A stretch of DNA of 64,000 nt from Nocardioides sp. QY071 (GCF_029961765.1 NZ_CP124681.1:4774001-4838000); one strand, 5' to 3'; positions 22,899-32,413 are shown, counted from the first letter of the stretch. Numbers and translations: made by a program. Notes: generated from the sequence alone by a model not told the origin.

Positions 22899-25490
22899 TC
22901 AGCCGGCGAGCACCAGCCCGTCCTCACCCCGGTCGACCGTGACCGACCCACCGTCGGTGACCTCGCCACCGATGAGCAGCCGGGCGAGCGGGTCGCCGAT
23001 GGCGGTCTGGATCAGGCGGCGCAGCGGCCGGGCGCCGTACGCCGGGTCGTAGCCGGTCTCGGCCAGCCAGGCGCGTGCCTCGGGCGTGACCGACAGCGTG
23101 ATCCGGCGGGCGGACAGGCGCGCCTCCAGCGAGCGGAGCAGCAGCTCCACGATCTGTGCCAGGTCCTCGCGGGACAGCGCGTCGAAGGTGACGATCTCGT
23201 CGAGCCGGTTGAGGAACTCCGGCTTGAACGAGGCCCGCACCACGGCCATCACCGACTCCTGCCTGGCCTCCGGCGACAGCGAGGGGTCGACCAGGAACTG
23301 CGAGCCCAGGTTGGAGGTGAGGATCAGGATCGTGTTGCGGAAGTCGACCGTGCGGCCCTGGCCGTCGGTCAGCCGACCGTCGTCGAGCACCTGCAGCAGG
23401 ATGTCGAAGACCTCGGGGTGGGCCTTCTCGACCTCGTCGAGCAGGACGACGGAGTACGGACGCCGGCGCACCGCCTCGGTGAGCTGGCCACCCTCGTCGT
23501 ACCCGACGTAGCCCGGAGGGGCACCGACGAGCCGCGCGACCGAGTGCTTCTCGGCGTACTCGCTCATGTCGATGCGCACGATCGCCCGGTCGTCGTCGAA
23601 CAGGAAGTCCGCCAGCGACTTGGCCAGCTCGGTCTTGCCGACACCGGTCGGGCCGAGGAACAGGAACGAGCCGGTCGGGCGGTTCGGGTCGGAGATGCCG
23701 GCCCGCGCCCGGCGTACGGCGTCGCTGACGGCACGCACCGCATCGGCCTGGCCGATCAGGCGGGCACCGATGACCTGCTCCATGTCGAGCAGCTTGGCGG
23801 TCTCGCCCTGCAGCAGCCGCCCGGTGGGGATGCCGGTCCAGGCCTCGACGACCTCGGCGACCTGGGTCGCCCCGACCTCCTCACCGACGAGCTTCTCGCC
23901 CATCGGCTCGGCGTCCTCGGCCGCCTCGACGGCCTTGATCTGCTGCTCCAGCGCGGGGATCTGGCCGTAGAGGATGGCGCTCGCGCCACCGAGGTCGCCC
24001 TCGCGCTGCAACCGCTCCGCCTCGACCCGGAGCTGGTCGAGCTGGCGGCGCAGCACGCCCTCGCCCTCGAGCTCGGCCTTCTCCCGCTCCCAGCGTGCCT
24101 CGAGCCCGCGCAGCTCCTCCTCCTTGTCGGCGAGGTCGCCACGCAGCGCCTCGAGCCGCTCGACCGAGGCGTCGTCGCTCTCCTTGGCGAGTGCGAACTC
24201 CTCCATCTTGAGCCGGTCGACCTGGCGGCGCAGCTGGTCGATCTCCTCCGGGGAGGACTCGATCTCCATCCGCAACCGGGACGCCGCCTCGTCGACGAGG
24301 TCGATCGCCTTGTCGGGCAGCTGCCGGCCGGAGATGTAGCGGTCGGACAGGGTCGCGGCCGCCACCAGCGCGGCGTCGGTGATCCGGACGCCGTGGTGGG
24401 CCTCGTACTTCTCCTGGATGCCGCGCAGGATCTGGATGGTGTCCTCGACCGAGGGCTCACCCACGAAGACCTGCTGGAACCGGCGCTCCAGCGCGGGGTC
24501 CTTCTCGATCGACTCGCGGTACTCGTCGAGGGTGGTCGCGCCGATCATGTGCAGCTCACCGCGCGCGAGCATCGGCTTGAGCATGTTGCCGGCGTCCATC
24601 TGGCTGTCGCCGCCGGCGCCCGCGCCGACGACGGTGTGCAGCTCGTCGATGAAGGTGATGACCTGGCCCTCGGACTGCTTGATCTCGTCGAGGACCGCCT
24701 TGAGCCGCTCCTCGAACTCGCCGCGGTACTTCGCGCCGGCGACCATGCCCATCAGGTCGAGCGAGAGCACCCGCTTGCCCTTGAGCGAGTCGGGGACGTC
24801 GCCGGCGACCACGCGCTGGGCGAGGCCCTCCACGACGGCGGTCTTGCCGACGCCGGGCTCGCCGATGAGCACCGGGTTGTTCTTCGTACGGCGCGACAGC
24901 ACCTGCACCACGCGTCGGATCTCCTGGTCCCGGCCGATGACCGGGTCCAGCTTGCCCTCCTCGGCGGCGGCAGTGAGGTCGACGGAGTACTTCTCCAGCG
25001 CCTCGTACGTCGCCTCGGCGTCCTGCGAGGTCACCCGGCGGTTGCCGCGCACGGCGGTCAGCGACTCGCGCAGGGCGTCGGCACTCAGGCCCGCGTCGCC
25101 CAGCACCTGCTGGGCCGAGGACTCGACGGTGGCGAGCGCGATGAGCAGGTGCTCGGTCGCGACGTACTCGTCCTTCATCGACCGTGCAAGGTCCAGCGCG
25201 GACGCCAGGACCCGGGTCAGGGCGGCCGACCCGGACGGCTGCTGGACGGTGGCGCCGCTGGCGCGCGGCAGCCCGTCGCGGGCCGCGGAGGCGGCGTGGA
25301 CCAACCCCGAGACGTCGACGCCGGCCTTGGCGACGAGGTGGGCGGCGGTCCCGTCCTCCTGCAGCAGCAGGGCGACGAGCAGGTGGATCGGCTCGACGGT
25401 GGTGTTGCCCGCCGTGGTCGCGGCGAGCTGGGCGGCCTCGATCGCCTCGCGGCTGCGCGTGGTGAACTTGTCGGCCCCGAATTGGCTCAT
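22899..25490 (-). CDS. clpB: ClpB disaggregase (Hsp100 AAA+ chaperone)
   Basis: 863 aa from ATG 25490, with GAGGAG 6 nt upstream. It solubilises protein aggregates with DnaK/DnaJ/GrpE after heat stress. Domains: Clp N-domain (1-145), first AAA+ module with Walker A GEPGVGKT (210-217), coiled-coil middle domain (about 400-530, rich in RLEALRGDLADKEEELRGLE), and second AAA+ module with Walker A GPTGVGKT (613-620) and GAPPGYVGYDEGG pore loop. Length is standard. A HAIR operator 75-100 nt upstream links it to HspR, whose gene is 12 kb away. The insertion sequence's outer hairpin ends 10 nt past its stop. Confidence 0.96.
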   Translation of the reverse strand: MSQFGADKFTTRSREAIEAAQLAATTAGNTTVEPIHLLVALLLQEDGTAAHLVAKAGVDVSGLVHAASAARDGLPRASGATVQQPSGSAALTRVLASALDLARSMKDEYVATEHLLIALATVESSAQQVLGDAGLSADALRESLTAVRGNRRVTSQDAEATYEALEKYSVDLTAAAEEGKLDPVIGRDQEIRRVVQVLSRRTKNNPVLIGEPGVGKTAVVEGLAQRVVAGDVPDSLKGKRVLSLDLMGMVAGAKYRGEFEERLKAVLDEIKQSEGQVITFIDELHTVVGAGAGGDSQMDAGNMLKPMLARGELHMIGATTLDEYRESIEKDPALERRFQQVFVGEPSVEDTIQILRGIQEKYEAHHGVRITDAALVAAATLSDRYISGRQLPDKAIDLVDEAASRLRMEIESSPEEIDQLRRQVDRLKMEEFALAKESDDASVERLEALRGDLADKEEELRGLEARWEREKAELEGEGVLRRQLDQLRVEAERLQREGDLGGASAILYGQIPALEQQIKAVEAAEDAEPMGEKLVGEEVGATQVAEVVEAWTGIPTGRLLQGETAKLLDMEQVIGARLIGQADAVRAVSDAVRRARAGISDPNRPTGSFLFLGPTGVGKTELAKSLADFLFDDDRAIVRIDMSEYAEKHSVARLVGAPPGYVGYDEGGQLTEAVRRRPYSVVLLDEVEKAHPEVFDILLQVLDDGRLTDGQGRTVDFRNTILILTSNLGSQFLVDPSLSPEARQESVMAVVRASFKPEFLNRLDEIVTFDALSREDLAQIVELLLRSLEARLSARRITLSVTPEARAWLAETGYDPAYGARPLRRLIQTAIGDPLARLLIGGEVTDGGSVTVDRGEDGLVLAG

Positions 25491-25940
25491 GCAGTGCTCC
25501 TCGAGAGTGTCTGGGTTCCATCTTGGCCGGAATACTCCGACCGGTCATCAGGTCCAACGTCCCGAAAGTTGAGTCTGTTCCGCTCAACTTTGTGCGAACC
25601 ATGGTGTCCCCCGTCACCTCGTGGGTGGGCACGGGCGCACGTGGTCGACCCAGTGCGAGCGGGCTGCCGTCGACGACGCGAGGAGCGGGCCAGCGAGGGA
25701 CGTGGTGGGCGGACAGGTCTCGGGCTCATCCACCCACCACGAGTCACGGCGAGTCGTCGCGGTCGGCCCGGGCCGTCCTCCTGTTCCCCGGAGCAGGAAC
25801 GCGACCCCACATCGCGCTGGCCTCAGGGCCGACCGCGCCGAGAACAACGTGACACGCCCGGCGTCCTCGAAAGCGATTGTTTCGGTCCCGAGTCCGAGTG
25901 AAACGCAGCGGGAGGGCGGCGTCGGAGGCACGATACCGAG
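25491..25940. other. Intergenic region between clpB and HTH gene
   Basis: 450 nt. The clpB-proximal 100 nt hold the HAIR operator and a candidate promoter. From about 25610 to 25760 there is an imperfect inverted repeat (GTCACCTCGTGGGTGGG near 25613 against CCACCCACCACGAGTCAC near 25731), which may be an element remnant. Short open frames cross the region on both strands but none has a ribosome binding site or family-like sequence. Nothing else is recognised. Confidence 0.5.
25529..25591 (-). promoter_or_regulatory. HAIR operator (HspR site) and candidate promoter of clpB
   Basis: GTTGAGT (25568-25574), a 7-nt spacer and GCTCAAC (25582-25588) match the HspR-associated inverted repeat consensus CTTGAGT-N7-ACTCAAG with one change in each half. 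The dyad extends outward to AAAGTTGAG and CTCAACTTT. Just downstream on the minus strand are TTGGAC (25552-25557), a 17-bp spacer and TATTCC (25529-25534), a plausible -35/-10 pair, so bound HspR would block polymerase. The promoter part is weaker than the operator. Confidence 0.75.
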
Positions 25941-27428
25941 GTGGCTCGGCACACCGACGAGATCGACGACCCCACCCCGCTGGCCGGGGCGCGGATCGAC
26001 GTCGCCGCGCGCATCGGCTGGCTGCTGAGGACCAGCCGGGTCTCCGCCGGGGTGCCGCTGCGGGAGTTCGCGGCGCGCAGCGGGGGCGGGCTCTCGCCCG
26101 CGACGCTCTCGCGCGTCGAGACCACGGGCCGGCGCAGCGGGTCGGTGGTCGCGGCGTACGAGCGTGCCCTCGGGCTGCCCCACGGCCACCTGCGCGCGCC
26201 GGTCGACGTGCTGTGCCGGACCTTCGCCTACGCGCCCGCGGACACCGACCCCTACGTCCCGGAGCCGACCCTGGCCGGGTTCACGACCGCGGTCGACACC
26301 GTGCAGTCCACCGACCCGAGTGCGCAGGACTGGCTGCGCTTCGCCGAGTACCACGTGCTCACGTCGTTCGGGATGCCCGCGCACACGATCCGCCCGCTCG
26401 TCGTACGCCTGGCCGACGAGGTGGGCCGGGCCGCCGGCACGGCCTACCAGCTGAGGTACGAGGCGCTGAGCAAGCTGCGCTGCAGCCCGTACGCCGACGT
26501 GGTCGGCCAGGTGATCCGGGAGGCGGTCGAGCGGCCCGGCATGCAGCGCGCCGCCGACCTGCTCAGCGCGATCACCGAGCTCCCCACCCCTGAGCTGGTC
26601 ACCTGGTGCGGCGAGCTGCTGTCCGACGAGTCGTGGATCATCGCGCGGGCCGGGTGCCTGGGCATCCAGAACATGCGCAGCGTCGGCGGGCTGCGGCGTA
26701 CCGACTGGCTCCCGCTGGTGCCGGTCTACGCCGCCGCGTGCGACGCCGCCGTCGGCGACGCGCTGCGCCAGCCGATCCTCAGCGCCACCCTGGCGGGCTG
26801 CCCGCCGGAGTTCCGCGCCGAGGTCAGGGCCCGGCTCACCGAGGACCTGGTCGAGCCGCGCCGCGCGGCCGCGTGGACCCGGACCCGGCGCAACCACCAC
26901 TACTCGTACGCCGCCGCGCTCGCCGCCGAGGTCGCCGACGGCCACGGGGGCGAGGCGATGCTGGCCCGGCTGCTGTTCGAGGTGCTCTACGACTTCCGGG
27001 CGACACACGTGACGACCTCGTCGTTCCTCCTGGTCGCCTCGCCCTTCGCCGACCGTGTGCGCGAGCTGATCTGCCGCTCCGCCCTGGACGGACCGGACGA
27101 GACCACACGGCACGGCGCGGCCTTCGCGTTCGCCAACCTGATGATCCCGTTCGACTCGGCCGACCCGGCGCCGTGGCTGGCGTCCGACGACCTGGTCCTG
27201 CGCGGTGCCGGGCTGAGCATCTGCGGCTTCGCGGGCGTACCGCTCGAGCGCGGGCTGCTCCGCGAGCTGGTGCAGCGCGAGGACCAGGTCGGCTACGAGG
27301 CGATGTTCGCGGCCGGGATGTCGCAGCAGCCGGAGCTGGCCGACCTCGCGGCCGACCCCCAGCTCCCCGACGCCGCCCGTGCGGCCGCGGCGTGGTGGCA
27401 GAAGGCGGGCGGGCGGATCATCCGCTGA
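25941..27428 (+). CDS. XRE-type HTH protein with a long helical C-terminal region
   Basis: 495 aa from GTG 25941. Residues about 21-80 form a helix-turn-helix: RIGWLLRTSRVSAGVPLREFA, ARSGGGLSPATLSRVETTG, VVAAYERALGLP. The remaining 400 residues are alpha-helical with repeated hydrophobic helices but no recognised family, possibly a HEAT/TPR-like sensor domain. Similar HTH plus long helical proteins are common in actinobacteria and of unknown role. It reads away from clpB and converges on the Abi-alpha gene with a 17-nt gap. It may regulate its neighbours, but no operator could be assigned. Confidence 0.7.
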   Translation: MARHTDEIDDPTPLAGARIDVAARIGWLLRTSRVSAGVPLREFAARSGGGLSPATLSRVETTGRRSGSVVAAYERALGLPHGHLRAPVDVLCRTFAYAPADTDPYVPEPTLAGFTTAVDTVQSTDPSAQDWLRFAEYHVLTSFGMPAHTIRPLVVRLADEVGRAAGTAYQLRYEALSKLRCSPYADVVGQVIREAVERPGMQRAADLLSAITELPTPELVTWCGELLSDESWIIARAGCLGIQNMRSVGGLRRTDWLPLVPVYAAACDAAVGDALRQPILSATLAGCPPEFRAEVRARLTEDLVEPRRAAAWTRTRRNHHYSYAAALAAEVADGHGGEAMLARLLFEVLYDFRATHVTTSSFLLVASPFADRVRELICRSALDGPDETTRHGAAFAFANLMIPFDSADPAPWLASDDLVLRGAGLSICGFAGVPLERGLLRELVQREDQVGYEAMFAAGMSQQPELADLAADPQLPDAARAAAAWWQKAGGRIIR

Positions 27429-27445
27429 CCTGCCGGCCTACCGCG

Positions 27446-28363
27446 TCACTGTCCGTCGATCTCCGGCGGCGCCTCGTGCTCGGGCAGGTCGGAGCTGGAC
27501 GCGACGGCCTCGTCGACCAGCGCCAGCTTGCAGAACTCCTCGCCGAACGGGGTGAGGTGGATGCTGCGGCGCACGACCTTGGCGAACTTCACCGAGTGCA
27601 GCGCTGCGAGCACGTCGGGCTGCGCCTCGAGCACCTGGTACTCCATGTGGTCGTGCACCGGCTCCCGGGAGAACCAGACCAGGCCCAGCCGGAACAGGTT
27701 GTTGAGGTACGACGGCACCTGCTCCAGGTAGCGCAGGCCGGCCCGCGGGCCGACCATGTTGAGGCCGGGGGCGACCAGCTGGCTGCTGACCATGCCGATC
27801 GGCCCGCCCGTGCGGACGTCGACCGACGGCTGCGGCCCCTTGCTGAGCAGCATGACCAGGATCCGGGCCTCGTCGGGGGCGAGCTCGTCGAGGATCCGGT
27901 CGAACGCCGGGTGCCGGTCGTCGGTGCTCCACACGTCGCGGGAGCGCTCCAGCAGGTCCTTGCCGCGGTCGCGCAGCGACTGGGGCCGCGACGCGACCAC
28001 CTGGCCGTCGACGACGGGGGAAGCGATCACCTCGCGCGGACGGTCTGCGGTGCCACCCAGCGTCTCGCCGGCCCGCATCAGGGCGGTGGCCACGGGCACC
28101 CCGCCGGACACCTGCTTGGCGACCTCGCCGAGCGCGCCGACGTACGACCCGACGTCACGGATCAACGACGCCGCCTCGTCCCTGCTGGTGACCGCGCGTC
28201 CGACCCGCATCCAGTTGCGGGTGGTGGTGCGCAGGCCCCAGCCGGCGGTGTGCAGCGCTGCCGACCCGGCGACGCGCGCCAGGCCCGGCAGCGACTCGGC
28301 CACCGCGGGCCCGGTCAGCGCGGGCAGCCGCGGCAGGCCGTCCTGGTCGAGGTCCTCAGTCAT
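27446..28363 (-). CDS. Abi-alpha (DUF4393)-like protein, long paralogue
   Basis: 305 aa from ATG 28363. The C-terminal 170 residues carry a pattern I associate with the Abi-alpha/DUF4393 family: LAPDEARILVMLLSKGPQPSVDV, LNNLFRLGLVWF, MEYQVLEAQPDVLAAL and LTPFGEEFC. The N-terminal 130 residues are helical and include GWGLRTTTRNWMRVGRAVTS, absent from the second copy at 29826. The family takes its name from phage abortive-infection proteins; that role is not shown here. It lies 25 nt after a DUF445 gene and is probably co-transcribed with it. Family assignment is from memory. Confidence 0.65.
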   Translation of the reverse strand: MTEDLDQDGLPRLPALTGPAVAESLPGLARVAGSAALHTAGWGLRTTTRNWMRVGRAVTSRDEAASLIRDVGSYVGALGEVAKQVSGGVPVATALMRAGETLGGTADRPREVIASPVVDGQVVASRPQSLRDRGKDLLERSRDVWSTDDRHPAFDRILDELAPDEARILVMLLSKGPQPSVDVRTGGPIGMVSSQLVAPGLNMVGPRAGLRYLEQVPSYLNNLFRLGLVWFSREPVHDHMEYQVLEAQPDVLAALHSVKFAKVVRRSIHLTPFGEEFCKLALVDEAVASSSDLPEHEAPPEIDGQ

Positions 28364-28388
28364 CTCAGCCTTCCGGTGCTCGAGCGGA

Positions 28389-29723
28389 TCACGACGGCGG
28401 GAAGCCGGGGATCCAGCCCCAATTGAAGATCCCGAGGTGGATGAACCCGCCGGCGGCACCCATGATCGCGCCGTGGGCGTAGAGCATCCACTCGTCCTCC
28501 TTGATCGCCGAGCGCATCATCTCGACGAAGTCCTTGGGCGGGAGCTCCTTGGTGCGCCGGGCGATCAGCACCTGGATCTTCTCCGACTGCTGCCGACTGA
28601 AGCCCGGGTCGCGGAACGGCGTGATCGTGCGACCGACCGCCTCCTGGGCGAAGGAGTCCTTGATGCTGTCGTAGCGCCGCCCGCCCATGGCGACGTTGAC
28701 CGCGCCGCGCAGCGGGCCGGCGGCCTTGTCGATCGCGGGCCGCATGGCGGTGGCGATCATCTGGCGGGTGCGGTCGCCGCGGGGGCCGTCCATCAGGAAG
28801 TCGCCGATCCGCTCGAGCGTGATCACGTCGTCGGCGATGATCCGGGCGTAGACCTCGGCGCACTCGTCCTGGCGGCGCAGGAAAAGGCCCTGCACCTTGA
28901 TGCCGAGGATCCGCCTCTCCTCCGGCGGGTCGAAGATCAGCCACATGCCGAGCAGGTTCGTGGTCCAGCCGACGACGATCCCGAGCAGCGGCAGCAGCCA
29001 CCAGATGTGCCAGGTCTGGTCGATGATCGCGACCGGGATGCCCAGCAGGAAGCCGAAGATGAAGCCGAAGGCGACCATCAGGTTGAGCTCGCGCTGGCCG
29101 ACGTCCTTGAAGACCTTGACTACCAGCTCGGGGTTCTTCCGGAAGTGGTCGATGACCATGATCTTCGGGTCGAGGAGCTGGTTGATGTGGACGCCGATCT
29201 CGTCGGTGATCGTCTTGACGACGCCGGGCAGCTGGGCCTGGACGCGGTCGATGACGGCCTGGCGCACCGGGCGGGGCAGGTCGCGCCACAGCCGCGGGTG
29301 CTCGCGCATCATGACGTCGTCGACGAGGTCGGGGAGGTCGGGGCGGAACACCGCGACGATGTGCTCGGCGATCTGGTCGGGCTCGAGCTGGGCGTAGAAC
29401 TCGGCCGGGGTGCCGAGCTTGGCGATCACCTTGTCGACCGCGATGCTGCCCATCTTGGCGGCGCGGGCGGGGACGATGCCCTGCCAGCCGAAGCCGCCGT
29501 CCATCCAGCCGGGGACCTCCTGGAGCTTGCGCGGCAGGACGCCGGCCACCTCCTTGAGCCCGGGGATCCGGAAGCCGTAGAAGTTGATCGGCTTGAACAG
29601 CATCCACAGGCCCGACCAGTTGATCAGCCAGCCGATGATGCCCGTGAAGAACGGGATCGACACGAAGGCGAACCAGTCGACGTGGTCGGCCCAGTCCCTG
29701 AGCCCGTCCAGCACTGCGTCCAC
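28389..29723 (-). CDS. DUF445 family membrane protein, copy A
   Basis: 444 aa from GTG 29723. N-terminal TM region (VSIPFFTGIIGWLINWSGLWMLF), then a large soluble domain, a second TM pair (LMVAFGFIFGFLLGIPVAII and WWLLPLLGIVVGWTTNLLGMWLIF), another soluble block and a C-terminal glycine-rich membrane segment (GAIMGAAGGFIHLGIF). The internal repetition GWLINWSGLWMLF versus GWTTNLLGMWLIF is the DUF445 signature. Function is unknown. It forms a two-gene unit with the Abi-alpha-like gene downstream; the pair is repeated at 29826-31627 with about 55-60% identity by eye. Confidence 0.8.
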   Translation of the reverse strand: MDAVLDGLRDWADHVDWFAFVSIPFFTGIIGWLINWSGLWMLFKPINFYGFRIPGLKEVAGVLPRKLQEVPGWMDGGFGWQGIVPARAAKMGSIAVDKVIAKLGTPAEFYAQLEPDQIAEHIVAVFRPDLPDLVDDVMMREHPRLWRDLPRPVRQAVIDRVQAQLPGVVKTITDEIGVHINQLLDPKIMVIDHFRKNPELVVKVFKDVGQRELNLMVAFGFIFGFLLGIPVAIIDQTWHIWWLLPLLGIVVGWTTNLLGMWLIFDPPEERRILGIKVQGLFLRRQDECAEVYARIIADDVITLERIGDFLMDGPRGDRTRQMIATAMRPAIDKAAGPLRGAVNVAMGGRRYDSIKDSFAQEAVGRTITPFRDPGFSRQQSEKIQVLIARRTKELPPKDFVEMMRSAIKEDEWMLYAHGAIMGAAGGFIHLGIFNWGWIPGFPPS

Positions 29724-29825
29724 GCGTACCTCTCGTCCTTGTCGGTCCCGGCCGTGCCCCCATGCACCGGCAATGGACCCGACGGGTGGAGGTTAACGCC
29801 TGTTGTGGTAACCGGCACAGGGATC

Positions 29826-30335
29826 TCAGGTCACGGTGTCGCAGGAACTGCCGAGACAGGCGTGGACGAACGCCCGGCCGAACGGGGTCAGCTCCAGGCG
29901 GCGGCGTACGACGTGCGCTCGGCGGGCGGTGCGCGCGGCCGTGAGCACGGCCGGCTGGGCCTCGACCACCTGGTAGCGGGTCAGGTCGGCGACCGGCTCG
30001 TCCGTGTCGGCGACCAGGCCCAGCCGGCGCAGGTTGGTCAGGTGCAGCGGCAGGCGCTCGGGGCGTCGTACTCCCGCGCGGGCGCCGACCAGGCTCAGTC
30101 CACGCGCCAGCACGGCGGGCGCGAGGCGGCCGGCGAGGCCGCCGAGGTGGACGTCCACCGTGGGCTCGGGCCCCGAGGTGTGCAGGAACCACAGCAGCCG
30201 GGCCTCGTCGGGCGCGAGCTGGTCGAGGACCCGAGCGAAGGCGGGGTGGTCGTCCGGCGGGGCGGCCACGTCGCGGGAGCGGGCGAGGAGGGCCCGGCCG
30301 CGGGCAGCAAGGCGGTCGCGGCCGTCCCGGCTCAT
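29826..30335 (-). CDS. Abi-alpha (DUF4393)-like protein, short paralogue
   Basis: 169 aa from ATG 30335, whose ATGA overlaps the stop of the DUF445 copy B gene. It aligns over its whole length with the C-terminal half of the long paralogue: RGRALLARSRDV, HPAFARVLDQLAPDEARLLW, YQVVEAQPAVL and RRLELTPFGRAFV. It lacks the N-terminal 130-residue extension, so either this copy lost it or the other gained it. The tight coupling to a DUF445 gene in both copies argues that the products work together. Confidence 0.65.
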   Translation of the reverse strand: MSRDGRDRLAARGRALLARSRDVAAPPDDHPAFARVLDQLAPDEARLLWFLHTSGPEPTVDVHLGGLAGRLAPAVLARGLSLVGARAGVRRPERLPLHLTNLRRLGLVADTDEPVADLTRYQVVEAQPAVLTAARTARRAHVVRRRLELTPFGRAFVHACLGSSCDTVT

Positions 30336-31627
30336 CCGCCGACGCCGAACAGCCACAGGTGCACGAAGCCGCCGGCGGCACCCATGAGCGCGCCGTGCGC
30401 GTAGAGCAGCCACTCGTCCTCCTTGATGGCCGCGCGCATCATCTCGACGAAGTCCCGCGGCGGCAGCTCGCGGCAGCGGTCGGCGACGAGCGTGCGGATC
30501 CGGACCGACTGCCGGGCGCTGAAGTCGGAGTCGCGCAGCGGGACCAGGGTCAGGTCGGCGGCCTCCAGCGCGACGGTACGGCGGATCGTGTCGAAGCGAC
30601 GTGGCCCGACGGCGGCGCGCACGGCCGGGGCGAACGGGCCCAGGGCCAGGTCGATGGCGGGGTGCAACGCGTCGGCGATGACCTGGCGGGTCCGGTCGCC
30701 GGCGGGCCCGTCGAGGAGGTGCTCGCCGATCCGCTCGAGGGTGATCACGTCGGCGGCGATGTGCCGGGCATAGACGTCGGCCGCCTCCCACTGGCGGCGC
30801 GCGAACAGGCCCTGGACGCGCAACGGCCCGATCCGGCGGGCCTCCGGCGGCTCGAAGATCAGCCACATGCCCAGCAGGTTGGTCGCCCAGCCGACCGCGA
30901 CGCCCAGCAGTGGCAGCAGCCACCACTGGTGGAGCACGTGGTCGAGGACGGCGACCGGGATGCCCAGCAGGAATCCGAAGACGAACCCGAAGACCACCAT
31001 CATCCGCAGCTCGCGCGCACCGAAGTCGCGGAAGATCCGGACCACGACCTCCGGGTGCCGCTCGAAGTGGTCGATGACCATCACCTTCGGGTCGAGCAGC
31101 TGGTCGATGTGCTCGCCGATCTCGGTCGTGACCCGGCCGACGACCTGCGGCAGCTGGGCCTGGACCCGGTCGATCACGCCGGTACGGATCCCGCGCGGCA
31201 GTCGCTCCCACAGCTGCGGGTGCTCGCGCCACATGATCTCGTCCACGAGGAGGGGCACGTCCGAGCGGAAGGTCTCGACGATGTGTGCGGCGATCGCGTC
31301 CGGCTCGAGCTGCTCGTAGAAGTCGCGCGGGGTGCCGATCCGGGCGATCGCCTTGTCGACGGCGATGCTGCCCATCTTCGCGGCCCGGGCGGGCACGATG
31401 CCCTGCCAGCCGATGCCGCCGCGCAGCAGGCCGGGCACCTCCTGGAGCCGCCGCGGCAGGGCGCCCGCGACCCGCGCCAGTCCGGGCACGCGGACGCCGT
31501 GGAAGTGGATCGGCGCGAACAGCATCCACAGGCCCGACCAGTTGATCAGCCAGCCGATGAGCGCGGTGAACACGGGGATCGACCAGAAGCCGATGCCGCC
31601 GAGATCGTCCAGACCGTCCAAGAACAT
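30332..31627 (-). CDS. DUF445 family membrane protein, copy B
   Basis: 431 aa from ATG 31627. Collinear with copy A: SIPVFTALIGWLINWSGLWM near the N-terminus, GWQGIVPARAAKMGSIAVDK, LLDPKVMVIDHF, VFGFVFGFLLGIPVAVLD, GWATNLLGMWLIFEPPEARR and a C-terminal YAHGALMGAAGGFVHLWLF. It is the first gene of the four-gene minus-strand run (DUF445-B, Abi-B, DUF445-A, Abi-A). A 153-nt gap to the signal-peptidase gene upstream should contain the promoter. Tandem duplication of the pair explains the arrangement. Confidence 0.8.
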   Translation of the reverse strand: MFLDGLDDLGGIGFWSIPVFTALIGWLINWSGLWMLFAPIHFHGVRVPGLARVAGALPRRLQEVPGLLRGGIGWQGIVPARAAKMGSIAVDKAIARIGTPRDFYEQLEPDAIAAHIVETFRSDVPLLVDEIMWREHPQLWERLPRGIRTGVIDRVQAQLPQVVGRVTTEIGEHIDQLLDPKVMVIDHFERHPEVVVRIFRDFGARELRMMVVFGFVFGFLLGIPVAVLDHVLHQWWLLPLLGVAVGWATNLLGMWLIFEPPEARRIGPLRVQGLFARRQWEAADVYARHIAADVITLERIGEHLLDGPAGDRTRQVIADALHPAIDLALGPFAPAVRAAVGPRRFDTIRRTVALEAADLTLVPLRDSDFSARQSVRIRTLVADRCRELPPRDFVEMMRAAIKEDEWLLYAHGALMGAAGGFVHLWLFGVGG

Positions 31628-31780
31628 GGGTGTCCCGCCTTCGTCCCACCCGTGCCGGCGTCCCATGTGCCGCCGTACGGGTCCCTCTCTCCCGGGCCGG
31701 GACACTAGACCACCGCCACCCCCCTTGGCGAGGGTTCCTGTGACATTCAGTCGCAGAAAGGTCGCAGACGGGCCCGAGCG

Positions 31781-32413
31781 CTACTTCTCGACCGGGACCA
31801 GCCGGGCCCGGTCGGGCAGCCGGCCGAGCCCGCCGACCGGCTGCAGTCGGAGAACGATCCGGGCCGTCACCTGGGCCTCCTTCACGAAGCCGAAGGTCCG
31901 CGAGTCGTCGGAGCCGCCCCAGTTGTCACCGACGACCCAGTAGGACCCGTCGGGGACCGTGACCCACGCCGCCGGCCGGCCGCCGGGCAGCGACGTACCG
32001 TCCTCCGCGCAGCAGGCCGCGACCTTCGCGCCGACTCGTCCGGCCCAGGTCGGGTTGTCGACGGCGTAGGTCGCGTCCTCGTCCTTCGGCCGCACCAGCA
32101 CGACCGGCGGGTCCTGGTCGGCACGGACCTTGATCCGGTCGCCGGGAAGGCCGATCACCCGCTTCACGACAGGGATCTCGCGATCGCCGAGCGTGCTCTC
32201 GACGATGTCGAAGCGATGGATCTCGCCCTTGCCGAACGGGTCGACCAGGAGCCGGTCGCCGGTCGAGAGGGTCGGCTCCATGCTGCTCCCGGACACCTTC
32301 ACCGAGAACGCGAGAGCCGCGATGACGACGAGCATCACCGCGAAGAAGACGACCAGTGCGGCGATGCCGAGGGCGGTGCGCAGCCAGGGTCCGGAGTCGG
32401 CGCGGTGGGTCAC
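31781..32413 (-). CDS. lepB: Signal peptidase I
   Basis: 210 aa from GTG 32413; GTG 32437 is an alternative in-frame start. It cleaves signal peptides at the outer face of the membrane. One N-terminal TM (about residues 13-38), then the catalytic serine in VSGSSMEPTL (S44), the general-base lysine in PVVKRVIGLPGD (K83), and GDNWGGSDDSRTFG, the conserved box E. A ~35-residue insert with CC (VAACCAEDG) sits before box D/E. It is divergent from a cluster of exported DUF6230 proteins and may serve them, although general secretion is equally possible. Confidence 0.9.
   Translation of the reverse strand: MTHRADSGPWLRTALGIAALVVFFAVMLVVIAALAFSVKVSGSSMEPTLSTGDRLLVDPFGKGEIHRFDIVESTLGDREIPVVKRVIGLPGDRIKVRADQDPPVVLVRPKDEDATYAVDNPTWAGRVGAKVAACCAEDGTSLPGGRPAAWVTVPDGSYWVVGDNWGGSDDSRTFGFVKEAQVTARIVLRLQPVGGLGRLPDRARLVPVEK

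Noticed and set aside
22818..25901. 1,027-codon open frame antisense to clpB and through the insertion-sequence end
   Set aside because: clpB is unmistakable on the other strand; the frame is Leu/Asp/Arg-rich and crosses a mobile-element boundary.
25523..26028. Open frames in the clpB upstream gap
   Set aside because: No ribosome site, no family sequence; the region contains the HAIR operator and an imperfect inverted repeat.
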